Assembly (NCBI GenBank): GCA_913055735.1
Contig: CAJXKD010000001.1
Span: 186,001-250,000 of the forward strand
DNA length: 64,000 bases
Direction: 5' to 3'
DNA from: an uncultured Rhodospirillales bacterium
GTDB taxonomy: Bacteria > Pseudomonadota > Alphaproteobacteria > Rhodospirillales > UBA2165
Under the pieces are notes generated by a model that did no database searches, had not been told where the DNA came from, and saw only the letters and a list, made by a program, of their open reading frames with translations. This document shows positions 41,250 to 50,181 of the stretch, in pieces. Numbering within the stretch: the stretch's first letter is position 1; every line of letters begins with the position of its first letter. A program made the translations under genes and the position numbers.

Positions 41250-41933
41250 ATGGGCATTTTTTCGAGACTATCCGACATCATCAATTCCAACCTGACGTCC
41301 TTGCTCGACAAGGCGGAGGATCCGGAAAAGATGATCCGGCTGATGATCCGCGAGATGGAAGATACATTGGTCGAGGTCCGCTCCGACGCGGCCCGCATCA
41401 TTGCCGACCGGAAGGAAGCGCAACGCACGCTGTCCCGGATCGAGGATGCCTGCGCCGAATGGCAACGCAAGGCGGAACTCGCCGTGTTCAAGGAGCGCGA
41501 GGATCTGGCCAAAGGGGCTTTGCTTGAAAAGGCCAAGCTCGAAGAAACCGCTAAACTGTTGTCCGAAGATGTCGACAACCTGTCCTTCGCGCTTCAAAAA
41601 CACGAAGAAGATATCGTCAAACTGGAGAACAAGCTCCGCGAAGCGAAAGCCAAGCAAAAGAGCCTTCAGGCGCGCGCCGAAACGGCCACCTCCCAGCTCA
41701 AGGTCCGCCGCCAAATCAACAACCGGCGCATCGACGAGGCCTTCGCCCGTTTCGACACCATGGAACGGCGTATGGACTCCTTGGAGGGTGAGGTGGAAAG
41801 CTTCGACCTCGGCAAGGGGAAGACGCTCTCCGAAGAGATCGCCGAACTGGAAGCCGAATCCGCGATTGAGGACGAGCTCGCCGCGCTTAAAGCCCGCTTG
41901 GCCAAGAGCAAATCCAAAGCGGCGGAAAACTAA
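41250..41933 (+). CDS. pspA: Phage shock protein PspA
   Basis: PspA is a peripheral membrane protein of the ESCRT-III/Vipp1 family. It inhibits PspF in resting cells and coats damaged inner membrane under stress. The 227 residues start with the amphipathic helix MGIFSRLSDIINSNLTSLLD and DPEKMIRLMIREMEDTLVEV (about 26-45), then a long coiled coil (helices 2-4, about 30-185) and a charged C-terminal part. GGAGGAAA precedes the ATG. It is the first gene of a sigma-54-controlled operon with pspB and pspC downstream and pspF divergent upstream. Confidence 0.97.
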   Translation: MGIFSRLSDIINSNLTSLLDKAEDPEKMIRLMIREMEDTLVEVRSDAARIIADRKEAQRTLSRIEDACAEWQRKAELAVFKEREDLAKGALLEKAKLEETAKLLSEDVDNLSFALQKHEEDIVKLENKLREAKAKQKSLQARAETATSQLKVRRQINNRRIDEAFARFDTMERRMDSLEGEVESFDLGKGKTLSEEIAELEAESAIEDELAALKARLAKSKSKAAEN

Positions 41934-42007
41934 GGATACTTGATCCGGCAGTCCGACAGGCCAACTGAAGCATGGTCTGCTGAGCGAAAGAGAGTTGAAA
42001 GAAAGTT

Positions 42008-42238
42008 ATGGGTGGATTTTTCCTTTTCCCAATCTTCGCGATGTTCGTGGTGGTCGTGCTCCCGATTTGGATCATCGCCCACTACATGACGAACTGGCGT
42101 ACCCACAAGACGATGACGTCCGGCGACGAGAAATTGCTCGCAGACCTATGGGAAACCGCCGGCAAGATGGAAGACCGCATTAGAAACCTGGAGCGCATTC
42201 TCGATCAAGAGGCGCCCGATTGGAGGACCCGGATATGA
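42008..42238 (+). CDS. pspB: Phage shock protein PspB
   Basis: PspB is a small inner-membrane protein that, with PspC, senses membrane stress and recruits PspA. The 76-residue protein has one N-terminal membrane helix (about 3-25) and a cytoplasmic coiled coil containing EKLLADLWETAGKMEDRIRN (about 41-60), ending in WRTR. The ATG follows AAAGAAAG. Its stop codon overlaps the start codon of pspC (ATGA), so the two are translationally coupled. Confidence 0.95.
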   Translation: MGGFFLFPIFAMFVVVVLPIWIIAHYMTNWRTHKTMTSGDEKLLADLWETAGKMEDRIRNLERILDQEAPDWRTRI

Positions 42239-42645
42239 GATGTGGCCCTGGACATTGGCGCCGCGGTGAACGGCACATGAGCCCCAACAAGCTCTATCGC
42301 GATCCGGCCAGCGGCATCTTCCGCGGCGTGTGCGCCGGTATCGGCGACTATTTCGGCATCTCGGTGGGCCTGGTCCGTATTCTGACCGTCCTTGGCGTCT
42401 TCGTTTTCAGCTTCCCCGTCGTCATCGGCTATCTGGTGCTGGGATTTGTTCTCGATCCGAAACCGAGCGGACTGTACCGGTCGCCGGACGAGGAGAGCTT
42501 CTGGCGCCGCGCCCGGGTCGACCCCAAGGGCACGGTCAGCGATATCCAACAGAAATTCCGCGACGTTGAGCGCCGCATCCGTGAGGCCGAAGCCTACGTC
42601 ACCTCGTCGGAATTCCGGCTCAACCGGGATTTCAAGGAACTGTAA
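42235..42645 (+). CDS. pspC: Phage shock protein PspC
   Basis: PspC is the membrane partner of PspB in the phage-shock response. The 136-residue protein has the PspC domain: LYRDPASGIFRGVCAGIGDY (about 20-39) followed by FGISVGLVRILTVLGVF and a membrane helix (about 50-75, FSFPVVIGYLVLGFVL). A C-terminal coiled coil follows (about 95-130, QQKFRDVERRIREAEAYV). The ATG at 42235 overlaps the pspB stop; an ATG at 42277, closer to the domain, is the alternative. A long hairpin follows nine bases after the stop. Confidence 0.93.
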   Translation: MRCGPGHWRRGERHMSPNKLYRDPASGIFRGVCAGIGDYFGISVGLVRILTVLGVFVFSFPVVIGYLVLGFVLDPKPSGLYRSPDEESFWRRARVDPKGTVSDIQQKFRDVERRIREAEAYVTSSEFRLNRDFKEL

Positions 42646-42653
42646 GGCTGTTA

Positions 42654-42678
42654 GCGGCCGATGGGACCCATCGGCCGC
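42654..42678. terminator. Hairpin between pspC and ompW
   Basis: GCGGCCGATGGG, A, CCCATCGGCCGC: twelve-base perfect arms, between two convergent genes. There is no T tract, so it may work with Rho or as an mRNA stabiliser. Confidence 0.55.
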
Positions 42679-42686
42679 CCGCCGTT

Positions 42687-43325
42687 CTAGAAGCGGTAGC
42701 CGACACCGAGACCAACCACCCAAGGATCGAGATCGGTCCCTTTGGCGTTGATGGCGCCGCCATTCACCTTGATATCCGTATCGACGAAAACCTTCTTCAG
42801 ATCGAAGTTGATCGACCAGCGATCGTTCAGCTTGTAGTCGATCCCCGCCTGGAAGGCGTAGCCGAATTCATCGGAATAATCGACGTCGCTCACGCTGCGG
42901 CCGGTCTTGACGTTGTACATGATCGTGTAATTGACGCCCGCACCAATGTAGGGACTAAAGTCGCCATCCGGCATGAAGTGGTATTGAAGGGTGAGCACCG
43001 GCGGCAGGGCCCACACCGTGCCCAAATCGAGATCGCCCGAAGAAGACCCCTTCACCTCGACCGAATGGTTGGTCGTGCCGAGAATTAATTCGGCGGCGAT
43101 GTTCTTGGTGAAGAAATAGGTGAAATCCAATTCGGGCACGTAAGCGTCGCTGGTCCGTGCGGACCCGCCCAGCGTGTCGGTGGTGCCGCTGGTATCGGTC
43201 AGGAAACCGATGCCGCGCATACGCACCAATAGATCACCCTGATCCTTGGCAAGCGCGTCTTGGGTCGTCATGAGCATGCAGAGAATGAAACCCGCGATCG
43301 CGGGCAAACCGAGGCGAGACAGCAT
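42687..43325 (-). CDS. ompW: OmpW family outer membrane protein
   Basis: OmpW is an eight-stranded outer-membrane barrel with a hydrophobic pore for small apolar molecules. The 212-residue protein has a signal peptide cut near residue 26 (DALA|KD). The mature part shows DLLVRMRGIGFL at its start, ELDFTYFFTKNIAAELIL (about 70-87), LPPVLTLQYHF (about 107-117), SPYIGAGVNYT (about 123-133) and the terminal aromatic WVVGLGVGYRF typical of barrel insertion. AGGAGG lies eight bases before the ATG. An inverted repeat at 43394-43414 lies about 70 bases upstream. Confidence 0.94.
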   Translation of the reverse strand: MLSRLGLPAIAGFILCMLMTTQDALAKDQGDLLVRMRGIGFLTDTSGTTDTLGGSARTSDAYVPELDFTYFFTKNIAAELILGTTNHSVEVKGSSSGDLDLGTVWALPPVLTLQYHFMPDGDFSPYIGAGVNYTIMYNVKTGRSVSDVDYSDEFGYAFQAGIDYKLNDRWSINFDLKKVFVDTDIKVNGGAINAKGTDLDPWVVGLGVGYRF

Positions 43326-43393
43326 GATGGAGACCTCCTAAAGACCATCATTCCGTTCCCGCCCCCCCATCAGGAGCCGGAAAATTACAAGGT

Positions 43394-43414
43394 GTGGGGA
43401 TTATCTCTCCCCAC
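43394..43414. promoter_or_regulatory. Inverted repeat upstream of ompW
   Basis: GTGGGGA, seven-base loop, TCCCCAC: perfect arms, located 70-90 bases before the ompW start and downstream of the glcB terminator. An operator or a second weak terminator is possible. Confidence 0.4.
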
Positions 43415-43436
43415 TTTCACAACATATAGTAAAGGT

Positions 43437-43475
43437 TAAAAAATAAAACAAGCGGCCCGGAAGACCGGACCGCTT
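43437..43475 (-). terminator. Intrinsic terminator of glcB
   Basis: Arms AAGCGG (43450-43455) and CCGCTT (43470-43475) with an inner CCGG pair form a hairpin. On the minus strand it is followed by TGTTTTATTTTTTAA. It starts 22 bases after the glcB stop. Confidence 0.85.
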
Positions 43476-43496
43476 GAAAAATCGATACGGGAAAAA

Positions 43497-45665
43497 TTAC
43501 AGTCCCGCGGCTTTCGCCTCGCGCCTTTTCTCGTGCAGGATGAATTCGGTGTAGCCGTTCGGCTGCTCCAATCCTTTGAACACGAGATCGCACGCCGCCT
43601 GGAAGCCGATCGACGTGTCGAAGCCAGGCGCCATCGTCCGATAGTTGGGATCGCCGGCGTTCTGACGGTCCACCACCTCGGCCATTTTCTTCATGCTCGC
43701 CATGACCTGCTCCTTGGTACAAATACCGTGATGCAGCCAGTTGGCGATGTGCTGTGACGAAATACGCAACGTGGCACGGTCTTCCATCAGACCGACGTCA
43801 TTGATGTCCGGCACCTTGGAACAGCCGACGCCCTGCTCCACCCAACGGACCACATACCCGAGTATGCCCTGGGCGTTGTTGTCCAATTCCTGCTGCACTT
43901 CGGCTTCGGACAGGTTGGCACCGTGCAGCAACGGCACGGTGAGGATGTTGTCGAGGCTCGCCCGGTCGCGGCTTTTGAGTTCCTCTTGGCGCGCCGCCAC
44001 ATCGCATTGATGGTAGTGAATGGCGTGCAGGGTTGCCGCCGTCGGCGACGGTACCCAGGCTGTATTGGCACCCGCCTTCGGATGGCCGATCTTGGCCTCC
44101 ATCATCGCCGCCATCTCGTCGGGCATGGCCCACATGCCCTTGCCGATCTGAGCGACGCCACGGAAACCGGTTTCGAGACCGATATCGACGTTCCAATCCT
44201 CATAGGACGCGATCCAGGGCTGTGCCTTGATGTCGTTCTTGCGGAGGAAGGGTCCCGCTTCCATCGAGGTATGAATCTCGTCGCCGGTACGGTCGAGGAA
44301 GCCGGTGTTGATGAACACCACCCGGTCGGCGGCGGCGCGGATGCATTCCTTGAGGTTGGTGGTGGTGCGCCGTTCCTCGTCCATGATGCCCATCTTGAGG
44401 GTGTTCGCGGACAAGCCGAGGGCCTGTTCCACCCGGCCGAAAATCTCGGCGGTGAAGGCGACCTCTTCCGGGCCGTGCTGTTTCGGCTTCACGATATAGA
44501 CGCTGCCCGTGCGGCTGTTCTGTACGCTGCCCGTCTGTTTGAGATCGTGGATGCAGATAAGCCCGGTCATCAGCGCATCGAGCATGCCCTCCGGGATTTC
44601 CTCGCCGTTCAGGGTCACGGCGTCCGTATACATATGATGGCCGACATTGCGGATCAGCAGCATGCTGCGTCCGGGCAGGACGAGTTCGCTGCCGTCCGCC
44701 GCCGTAAAGGTGCGGTCAGGCTCCAACGTGCGGGTCATCTGCTTGCCGCCCTTGTCGAAGGTGTCCGTCAAGTCACCCTTGATGAGACCCAACAAGTTGC
44801 CGTAGGCGAGTGCCTTATCCTCGGCGTCCACCGCCGAGATGGAATCTTCCAGATCCTGAATGGTGGTAATGGCCGCTTCCAGCACCACATCCTTGACGCC
44901 GCCGGCATGGTCCTTACCGATCGGGTGGCTGCGGTCGACCTGAATTTCGATGTGCAGGCCGTTGTGCTTAAGCAGCACCGAAGACGGCGCGTCCGCCGAC
45001 CCATGGTAACCGACGAACTGCGCCGGGTCTTTGAGCCCCACCTGGTTGCCGCCGGCTGTCACACTGAGCTTGCCATCGGCCACGGCGTACAAAGTCGCTT
45101 CGGTGTGGCTCACCCCGTCGAGGGGCACCGCGTCATCCAAAAACTTGGCGGCATAGGCGATCACCTTCTCGCCGCGCTTGGGATTATAGCCGGTGCCTTT
45201 TTCCGCGCCGTCCGTTTCGGGGATCACGTCGGTGCCGTAAAGCGCGTCATAGAGACTGCCCCAACGCGCATTGGCCGCGTTCAACGCATAGCGCGCGATG
45301 GTCACCGGCACGACGAGCTGCGGGCCCGCCACCGTGGCGATCTCCGGATCGACATTCTTCGTCTTGATGGCGAAGTCGCCGCCTTCGGGGAGCAAATAGT
45401 CGATCTCCTGCAGGAATTTCTTGTATTCCGCCGGATCGATGTCCTTGCCCTTACGCTCGGTGTGCCACGCGTCGATCTGCGCCTGAATGCGGTCGCGGGT
45501 GTCCAACAGTTCCCGGTTGCGCGGCCCCATATCCGTTACCAGTTTCTCCAACGCCGCCCAAAAGTCGTCCGCCGCGACGCCCGTCCCCGGCGCCACGCGT
45601 TTCTCCACTAAATCGTGCAAAACAGGGGCGATCTGCAGGGCGCCCTTTTGAATTCTGTCGCTCAT
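43497..45665 (-). CDS. glcB: Malate synthase G
   Basis: Malate synthase condenses glyoxylate and acetyl-CoA to malate in the glyoxylate shunt or in glycolate use. The 722 residues equal the usual length of isoform G (723 in E. coli). Recognisable blocks are [20 protein letters not shown] (about 123-142), [20 protein letters not shown] in the active-site barrel, and [20 protein letters not shown] (about 454-473) near the catalytic acid. The ATG at 45665 was chosen after GAGGAAA; an ATG immediately before it is possible. No isocitrate lyase gene is nearby. A terminator follows, and a TauE-family gene is divergent. Confidence 0.96.
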   Translation of the reverse strand: MSDRIQKGALQIAPVLHDLVEKRVAPGTGVAADDFWAALEKLVTDMGPRNRELLDTRDRIQAQIDAWHTERKGKDIDPAEYKKFLQEIDYLLPEGGDFAIKTKNVDPEIATVAGPQLVVPVTIARYALNAANARWGSLYDALYGTDVIPETDGAEKGTGYNPKRGEKVIAYAAKFLDDAVPLDGVSHTEATLYAVADGKLSVTAGGNQVGLKDPAQFVGYHGSADAPSSVLLKHNGLHIEIQVDRSHPIGKDHAGGVKDVVLEAAITTIQDLEDSISAVDAEDKALAYGNLLGLIKGDLTDTFDKGGKQMTRTLEPDRTFTAADGSELVLPGRSMLLIRNVGHHMYTDAVTLNGEEIPEGMLDALMTGLICIHDLKQTGSVQNSRTGSVYIVKPKQHGPEEVAFTAEIFGRVEQALGLSANTLKMGIMDEERRTTTNLKECIRAAADRVVFINTGFLDRTGDEIHTSMEAGPFLRKNDIKAQPWIASYEDWNVDIGLETGFRGVAQIGKGMWAMPDEMAAMMEAKIGHPKAGANTAWVPSPTAATLHAIHYHQCDVAARQEELKSRDRASLDNILTVPLLHGANLSEAEVQQELDNNAQGILGYVVRWVEQGVGCSKVPDINDVGLMEDRATLRISSQHIANWLHHGICTKEQVMASMKKMAEVVDRQNAGDPNYRTMAPGFDTSIGFQAACDLVFKGLEQPNGYTEFILHEKRREAKAAGL

Positions 45666-45865
45666 CATTTTCCTCGGTCTGGTCGGGATTTTTTCGTTAT
45701 GCGGGTGATCAGCACCGTTCTCGCGCGGCGATTTCTGACGCGCGGCATATTGGCACTTCATCCGCGCTTTTGGAAGCCCCGCGCTTGCGGCGCAACCCCA
45801 GTGCATGCTTGCAACTTGGCGAACGTGGGAGTACGCCGGATACCGTGGTATCGCAGGAGGGCTTC

Positions 45866-46609
45866 GTGATCGATGTCGAACTCGCCGGCGTGGTCGTGCT
45901 GGTGTTCTTGTTCGCCGGATTGGTGAAGGGCGTTGTCGGGCTCGGCCTGCCGACCGTCGCCATCACGCTGCTCGCCCTGATCCTGGGCGTGAAAGAAGCG
46001 ATGGCACTGATGCTGGCGCCTGCCTTTTTCACCAACGTTTGGCAAGGACTTGCCGGTGGCCAATTTCTGCCCATCTGGCGCCGCACTTGGACGATGATCA
46101 CCGCCGCCGTGATTTTCACGTTTCTTGCCGTCGAGATATTGGCGCGGGCCGATGCCGAAGTGCTGCGTGGCATCCTCGGCGTTTTGCTGTTCGCCTATGC
46201 CGCCATCAGCCTTGCGACCCCGCAAATCCCGCCACCGGGCAAAAAGGAACCATGGCTGTCGCCGTTGATCGGCGCCTGCTCCGGCACCGCCGCCGGGTTG
46301 ACCGGCACCGTCATCGTGCCGGGCGTTCTCTATCTTCAAGCCTTGGGTCTTTCGCGCGACACCCTGATCCAGGCCATGGGCATCCTGTTCACCATCGTTA
46401 CCCTGTCGCTGGCCGTCGCCATGGGCAGTCAGCGGTTGGTGCCCCTCGATCTCGGCATTCTGTCCGTCGTCGCTTTGGCGCCCGCCTTCCTCGGCATGGC
46501 GCTCGGCCAACGTATCCGCAAACGCATCCCGGAAGCGAAATTCCGCCGGGTGTTTTTCGTCGTTCTCGCCCTGATGGGCGTCTATCTCATGTCCCGCGCA
46601 TTGCTTTAA
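45866..46609 (+). CDS. Sulfite exporter TauE/SafE family protein
   Basis: This 247-residue inner-membrane protein has about eight hydrophobic segments and the TauE/SafE repeats: [20 protein letters not shown] (about 12-31) in the first half and [20 protein letters not shown] (about 130-149) in the second. Members export sulfite, sulfoacetate or other organic anions. The GTG at 45866 was chosen because GCAGGAGGG lies just before it; the frame is open 32 codons earlier, but that part would overlap the glcB promoter side. It is divergent from glcB and 60 bases upstream of a hydrolase gene. Confidence 0.9.
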   Translation: MIDVELAGVVVLVFLFAGLVKGVVGLGLPTVAITLLALILGVKEAMALMLAPAFFTNVWQGLAGGQFLPIWRRTWTMITAAVIFTFLAVEILARADAEVLRGILGVLLFAYAAISLATPQIPPPGKKEPWLSPLIGACSGTAAGLTGTVIVPGVLYLQALGLSRDTLIQAMGILFTIVTLSLAVAMGSQRLVPLDLGILSVVALAPAFLGMALGQRIRKRIPEAKFRRVFFVVLALMGVYLMSRALL

Positions 46610-46669
46610 CCGCGCCGCGCCGTCCGCTAGACTAGCTTCACAAACAAAACCGAACGGGAGGACCCCGCC

Positions 46670-47554
46670 ATGCAACAAGCCGCAGATGCCATCGTCTATA
46701 ACGGCATGACCGCCGCCGAGCTCGCCGCCGCTTACAACGTGCATGGCAGCATTCCCGATCCCGCCGGTTATCAGAAAGAAAACGCAGAGCTCGCTCAGGC
46801 GGCAGAAGCCAAGCTCAACCCCATCAAGGACATCGCCTACGGCGGCGAGCCGATCCAGAAGTTGGATATCTATGCCCCCAGCGGCGCGGCGAACGCCCCC
46901 GTATTGATCGACATCCATGGCGGCGGCTGGACCCAAGGCACCAAGAACACCCGCGCCATCCCGGCGGAAGCGGTGATGTCGAAAGGCGTCGTCTGGGTGC
47001 CCATCGATTACGGGTTGGCTCCCAGCTACCGCATGGAGCAGATCATTGATCACGTGCGCCGCGCGGTTGCCTGGGTTTATCAAAACATTGCCCAATATGG
47101 CGGCGATCCGAACCGGCTCTATGTCTCCGGCAACTCGGCGGGCGGACATTTGACCGGCACCACGCTGATGCCCGGTTGGCACGGCGACTACGGCATCCCC
47201 GAAGACGCCGTCAAAGGCGCGGTGCCTATGTCCGGCATTTTCGATTTGGATGGTCATGTCCATGCCGGCGTCGGCCCGCAGGAAGCATTGAAAATGACCC
47301 TGCAGGATTCCCGGCAATCGAGCCCACTGTTCAACCTGCCCGCGCGCCCGGTCCCAGTGGTCGTTTCCTACGGCGAGCCCGAGCTCGAAGCTTTCATCGA
47401 CGAGTCGAAGAAATACGCCGAGGCCCTCGAGAAGGCCGGCTGCGACGTGACGGTGATCGAGGTCCCGGAAGCCCACCATTTCGCCATGAGCCGGGAACTG
47501 GCCAACCCCAACGGCGCGCTGTTCAAGGCCGTCATGGCCATGATGGGCGTGTAA
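46670..47554 (+). CDS. Alpha/beta hydrolase (HSL/kynurenine formamidase-like)
   Basis: The 294-residue soluble enzyme has the oxyanion motif HGGGW (about 83-87) and the nucleophile elbow GNSAGGH (about 155-161), as in hormone-sensitive-lipase-like esterases and kynurenine formamidases. The catalytic His is in EAHHFAM (near 272-278) and the acid is probably in YGEPELEAF (near 236-244). GGGAGGA precedes the ATG. It lies upstream of a LigB-type ring-cleavage dioxygenase, so hydrolysis of an ester or ring-opened product of aromatic catabolism is plausible. The 60-base gap to the TauE gene may make them co-transcribed. Confidence 0.9.
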   Translation: MQQAADAIVYNGMTAAELAAAYNVHGSIPDPAGYQKENAELAQAAEAKLNPIKDIAYGGEPIQKLDIYAPSGAANAPVLIDIHGGGWTQGTKNTRAIPAEAVMSKGVVWVPIDYGLAPSYRMEQIIDHVRRAVAWVYQNIAQYGGDPNRLYVSGNSAGGHLTGTTLMPGWHGDYGIPEDAVKGAVPMSGIFDLDGHVHAGVGPQEALKMTLQDSRQSSPLFNLPARPVPVVVSYGEPELEAFIDESKKYAEALEKAGCDVTVIEVPEAHHFAMSRELANPNGALFKAVMAMMGV

Positions 47555-47687
47555 ATCGGCCATATATCGACTCCCGCGCGGCCAATTTCTGTCCCCTCCT
47601 TGGCGATGTGGCGGCCTCCCCTCTCGATTCCTGGGGAAATGGGCTATATAAAGCGGGCAACACGCATTTCTGAGACAAGGGAATAAA

Positions 47688-48536
47688 ATGACTGACAAAC
47701 AAACGGGCGTTATCGCCACCATCATCGCGTCGCATACGCCGCGCATGGCGATCGAGGAAAAAGCCTGGGACTTCACTACCGGCCTCATCCAGGGTCTTCG
47801 CGACATGGGCAAGGCCGCCAAGGCACTGAAGCCCGATCTGTTTGTCGTCAACACCACCCACTGGATCACCACTTTCGATTGGGTGTTTACCGCTCACCAG
47901 CAGAACAAGGGTGTCTGCATCGCCGAAGAAGCGCCGCATCTGGTGCCGGGCGTTCCTTACGACTACAAGGGCGATCCCGAATTCTCCAAAGCCGCCGAAA
48001 CAGCACTGCGGGACAACGACATCCCCTGCTATGCCGATGCCAACAAGTACTTTCATTGGGATTACGGCACCCTGGTGCCGATCCAATACATGGACCCGGA
48101 GCAGGAAATTCCGGTGGTCACCACGCCGACCTGCTACATGTCCGACCTCAAGGAAAACGAACGCGTCGGCGAATTGATCGACGAGGTCGCTCAGGCACAG
48201 GGCAAGCGGGTCATCGTTGTGGTCAGCAACGCACTGACGCACCAACTCGTGCGCAAACCCGACGCGTGGCCGCTGGAAGAGCACCAGAAGATGGACTTCA
48301 AGTTCATCGACATGGTCAAGGACGGCGACATCGACGGCGCGCTGGACTACCTGCCCAAATACGCGGTCGACGCCAAATGCGAAATGGGCGGCCGCGGTCT
48401 CGGGGTTTTCCTCGGCGCCAGCCACAAGCTGCAGGAACATGCCGGCAAGCTCCATGGCGAGCAGTTCGGCCCCTATTCCCAATCGTCGGGCAGCGGCAAC
48501 GTTAACCTGCTGGTCACACCGAACGGTGCCGCATAA
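47688..48536 (+). CDS. LigB-type extradiol ring-cleavage dioxygenase
   Basis: The 282-residue enzyme belongs to the class III (LigB) extradiol dioxygenases, which open catechol-type rings next to the diol with Fe(II). Metal-ligand histidines are visible as His16 (ASHTPRM) and His58 (NTTHWI), and the family block FHWDYGTLVP (about 122-131) supplies the active-site His. The last 40 residues contain a conserved GASHKLQEH. It is closest in feel to HpaD/MhpB-like single-subunit enzymes and not to the two-subunit protocatechuate 4,5-dioxygenase; no alpha subunit gene is present. AAGGGAA precedes the ATG. The substrate is unknown. Confidence 0.9.
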   Translation: MTDKQTGVIATIIASHTPRMAIEEKAWDFTTGLIQGLRDMGKAAKALKPDLFVVNTTHWITTFDWVFTAHQQNKGVCIAEEAPHLVPGVPYDYKGDPEFSKAAETALRDNDIPCYADANKYFHWDYGTLVPIQYMDPEQEIPVVTTPTCYMSDLKENERVGELIDEVAQAQGKRVIVVVSNALTHQLVRKPDAWPLEEHQKMDFKFIDMVKDGDIDGALDYLPKYAVDAKCEMGGRGLGVFLGASHKLQEHAGKLHGEQFGPYSQSSGSGNVNLLVTPNGAA

Positions 48537-48563
48537 TACGCGGTGCCGCCTAGCGGCGCGCGC

Positions 48564-49181
48564 CTAACGTCGGCTTAAGGCCAGCCACACCCCGCCGAAA
48601 ATCAACAGCCCGCCGCTGATGCGTTCGAGCATGCGGATACGCGTGCGCGTCAGCGCGCGACCGGCGCCGCCGGCGAGCACCGCATAGATGCTGTCGGTAA
48701 TCGCGGCCACGACAATGAACGTCACACCGAGCAAAACAGTCTGAACGGACGCGTTCTGGTCCAGTGACACGAACTGCGGAATAAGCGCGCCGAACATCAA
48801 CAACGCCTTGGGGTTGGACCACAACACCACAAAGCCCTGCCAAAAGAATGAATGACCGCGGCGTGGCGGCACTGCGTCATCCTCGAGCTGAAACTTTCCG
48901 CCGCGGAACAGTTTGATGCCCAACCATACCAGGTACGCCGCGCCGATCAGACGGATGATTTCGAACACGCCCGCCATCTCGGCAATGATCACCTGCAGGC
49001 CGAGGACCACCACCGCCAGCATGCTGGCCAGCCCCAATTGTGTCCCGGCGACGTTCAACATTCCCGCCCGGGTGCCGTATCGCAAACTGTTGGCCATGAT
49101 GACCGTGGTCGTCGGCCCCGGTACGATCGCGATTGCGATGCCCGCGGCCACGAAGGCCAAGAAAGCTGTTAACTCGATCAT
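48564..49181 (-). CDS. LysE family exporter
   Basis: This 205-residue inner-membrane protein has six hydrophobic segments and the LysE/RhtB signature AIVPGPTTTVIMANSLRYGTR (a PGP motif near 20-22 followed by the G-x-R turn). Members export amino acids, homoserine lactones or related compounds. The ATG at 49181 opens the first helix (MIELTAFLAFVAAG) and follows GGGGAG closely. It is divergent from the VOC dioxygenase operon, and a long palindrome lies between them, so both may share a regulator. The substrate is unknown. Confidence 0.92.
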   Translation of the reverse strand: MIELTAFLAFVAAGIAIAIVPGPTTTVIMANSLRYGTRAGMLNVAGTQLGLASMLAVVVLGLQVIIAEMAGVFEIIRLIGAAYLVWLGIKLFRGGKFQLEDDAVPPRRGHSFFWQGFVVLWSNPKALLMFGALIPQFVSLDQNASVQTVLLGVTFIVVAAITDSIYAVLAGGAGRALTRTRIRMLERISGGLLIFGGVWLALSRR

Positions 49182-49259
49182 CGGCTCCCCATCTATGTAT
49201 AGGCTTCTGCTCATCGGAAATCCGGGCATTTCCCCAGAAAACCATGGCTTTTATCATCG

Positions 49260-49295
49260 ACGTCAAATGATATCATAAGCCCTCCTATTTGACGT
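49260..49295. promoter_or_regulatory. Long inverted repeat between lysE-like and dioxygenase genes
   Basis: Perfect nine-base arms ACGTCAAAT (49260-49268) and ATTTGACGT (49287-49295). Inside lies a second palindrome, ATGATATCAT (49267-49276). The site is 26 bases before the dioxygenase start and looks like an operator; no regulator gene adjoins it. Confidence 0.55.
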
Positions 49296-49320
49296 TGGAG
49301 AGCGCGCAGAGGAAAGAAGA

Positions 49321-50181
49321 ATGATCGAGCTTCGCGATCTTTGTTATATCCGGCTGGGGACCAAGGACCTGGACGGCGCCGAGAAGTTTACCAACGACAT
49401 CGTTGGCCTGCAAACGGTGCGGCGCACGCCCGACCGCCTATATCTGCGCAGCAACTATCGCGACCACACCCTGTGCTACTTCAAGGGTGAGCCCGGCGAT
49501 CATGCCGTCGGCATCGAATTGAAGGACTGGCATGGGCTTGACGAGGCAATGGCCTATCTGGACGGCGCCGGCTTTCCCTGCACCCGTGGCACCGCCGAAG
49601 AAGCCGAAGACCGTCGCGTCGAGGACTTCGCCTGGTTCAACGACCCGACCGGCAACCGGATCGAGCTTGTCGTCCGTCCGCACGACGCCACGCGACGTTA
49701 CTTCCCGAGCCGCGACGCGGGTGTCGTCGGCCTCGGCCACATCGGTCTCAACACCACCGATCCGCCCCGCGACGAGAAATTCTGGACCACCCACTTCAAC
49801 ATCCGGGTGAGCGATTGGATCGGTAAGTCGCCGCTGCTGCGCATGAAGAACATCCACCATCAGATTGCGCTGTTCCCCACCGATCATCCGGGTGTGCAGC
49901 ACATCAACCACCAGGTCGAAGCCATCGACGACATCATGCGCTCTTGGTACTTCCTCCAGGAGCGCCAGATCCGCATCGTCTTCGGGCCCGGCCGGCACAT
50001 CACCTCGGGCGGGTATTTTCTTTATTACGAAGGCCACGACGGCATGGTGTTCGAATATTCCAATTCGGACCGCAACATCATCGACGATGATGTCACCTAC
50101 CGGCCGCGCCAGTTCCCGATGGAAGACGCGTCCTTCTGCGGCTGGGGCAGCAAGCCCGACATTCCCGAATTCCAGTCGTGA
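49321..50181 (+). CDS. VOC family extradiol dioxygenase
   Basis: A 286-residue protein made of two vicinal-oxygen-chelate domains (about 5-122 and 136-262), like type I extradiol dioxygenases such as BphC. The 2-His-1-carboxylate iron site is visible: His140 (LGHIGL), His194 (VQHINHQVE) and Glu245 (MVFEYSN). Conserved active-site residues such as His180 and Tyr235-236 are also present. AGAGGAAAG precedes the ATG. The class II aldolase-like gene starts inside its stop codon (GTGA overlap), so the two are tightly coupled and probably act in sequence. The substrate is a catechol-type compound, not specified by the sequence. Confidence 0.92.
   Translation: MIELRDLCYIRLGTKDLDGAEKFTNDIVGLQTVRRTPDRLYLRSNYRDHTLCYFKGEPGDHAVGIELKDWHGLDEAMAYLDGAGFPCTRGTAEEAEDRRVEDFAWFNDPTGNRIELVVRPHDATRRYFPSRDAGVVGLGHIGLNTTDPPRDEKFWTTHFNIRVSDWIGKSPLLRMKNIHHQIALFPTDHPGVQHINHQVEAIDDIMRSWYFLQERQIRIVFGPGRHITSGGYFLYYEGHDGMVFEYSNSDRNIIDDDVTYRPRQFPMEDASFCGWGSKPDIPEFQS

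Noticed and set aside
43923..45611. A 562-codon open frame on the plus strand inside glcB
   Set aside because: Antisense to malate synthase G, with low-complexity His/Arg/Gly-rich translation and no family similarity.
45758..47872. A 704-codon open frame on the minus strand
   Set aside because: It lies antisense to the TauE-like gene and the alpha/beta hydrolase gene, both with clear family motifs and ribosome sites; long antisense frames are common in GC-rich codon-biased DNA.
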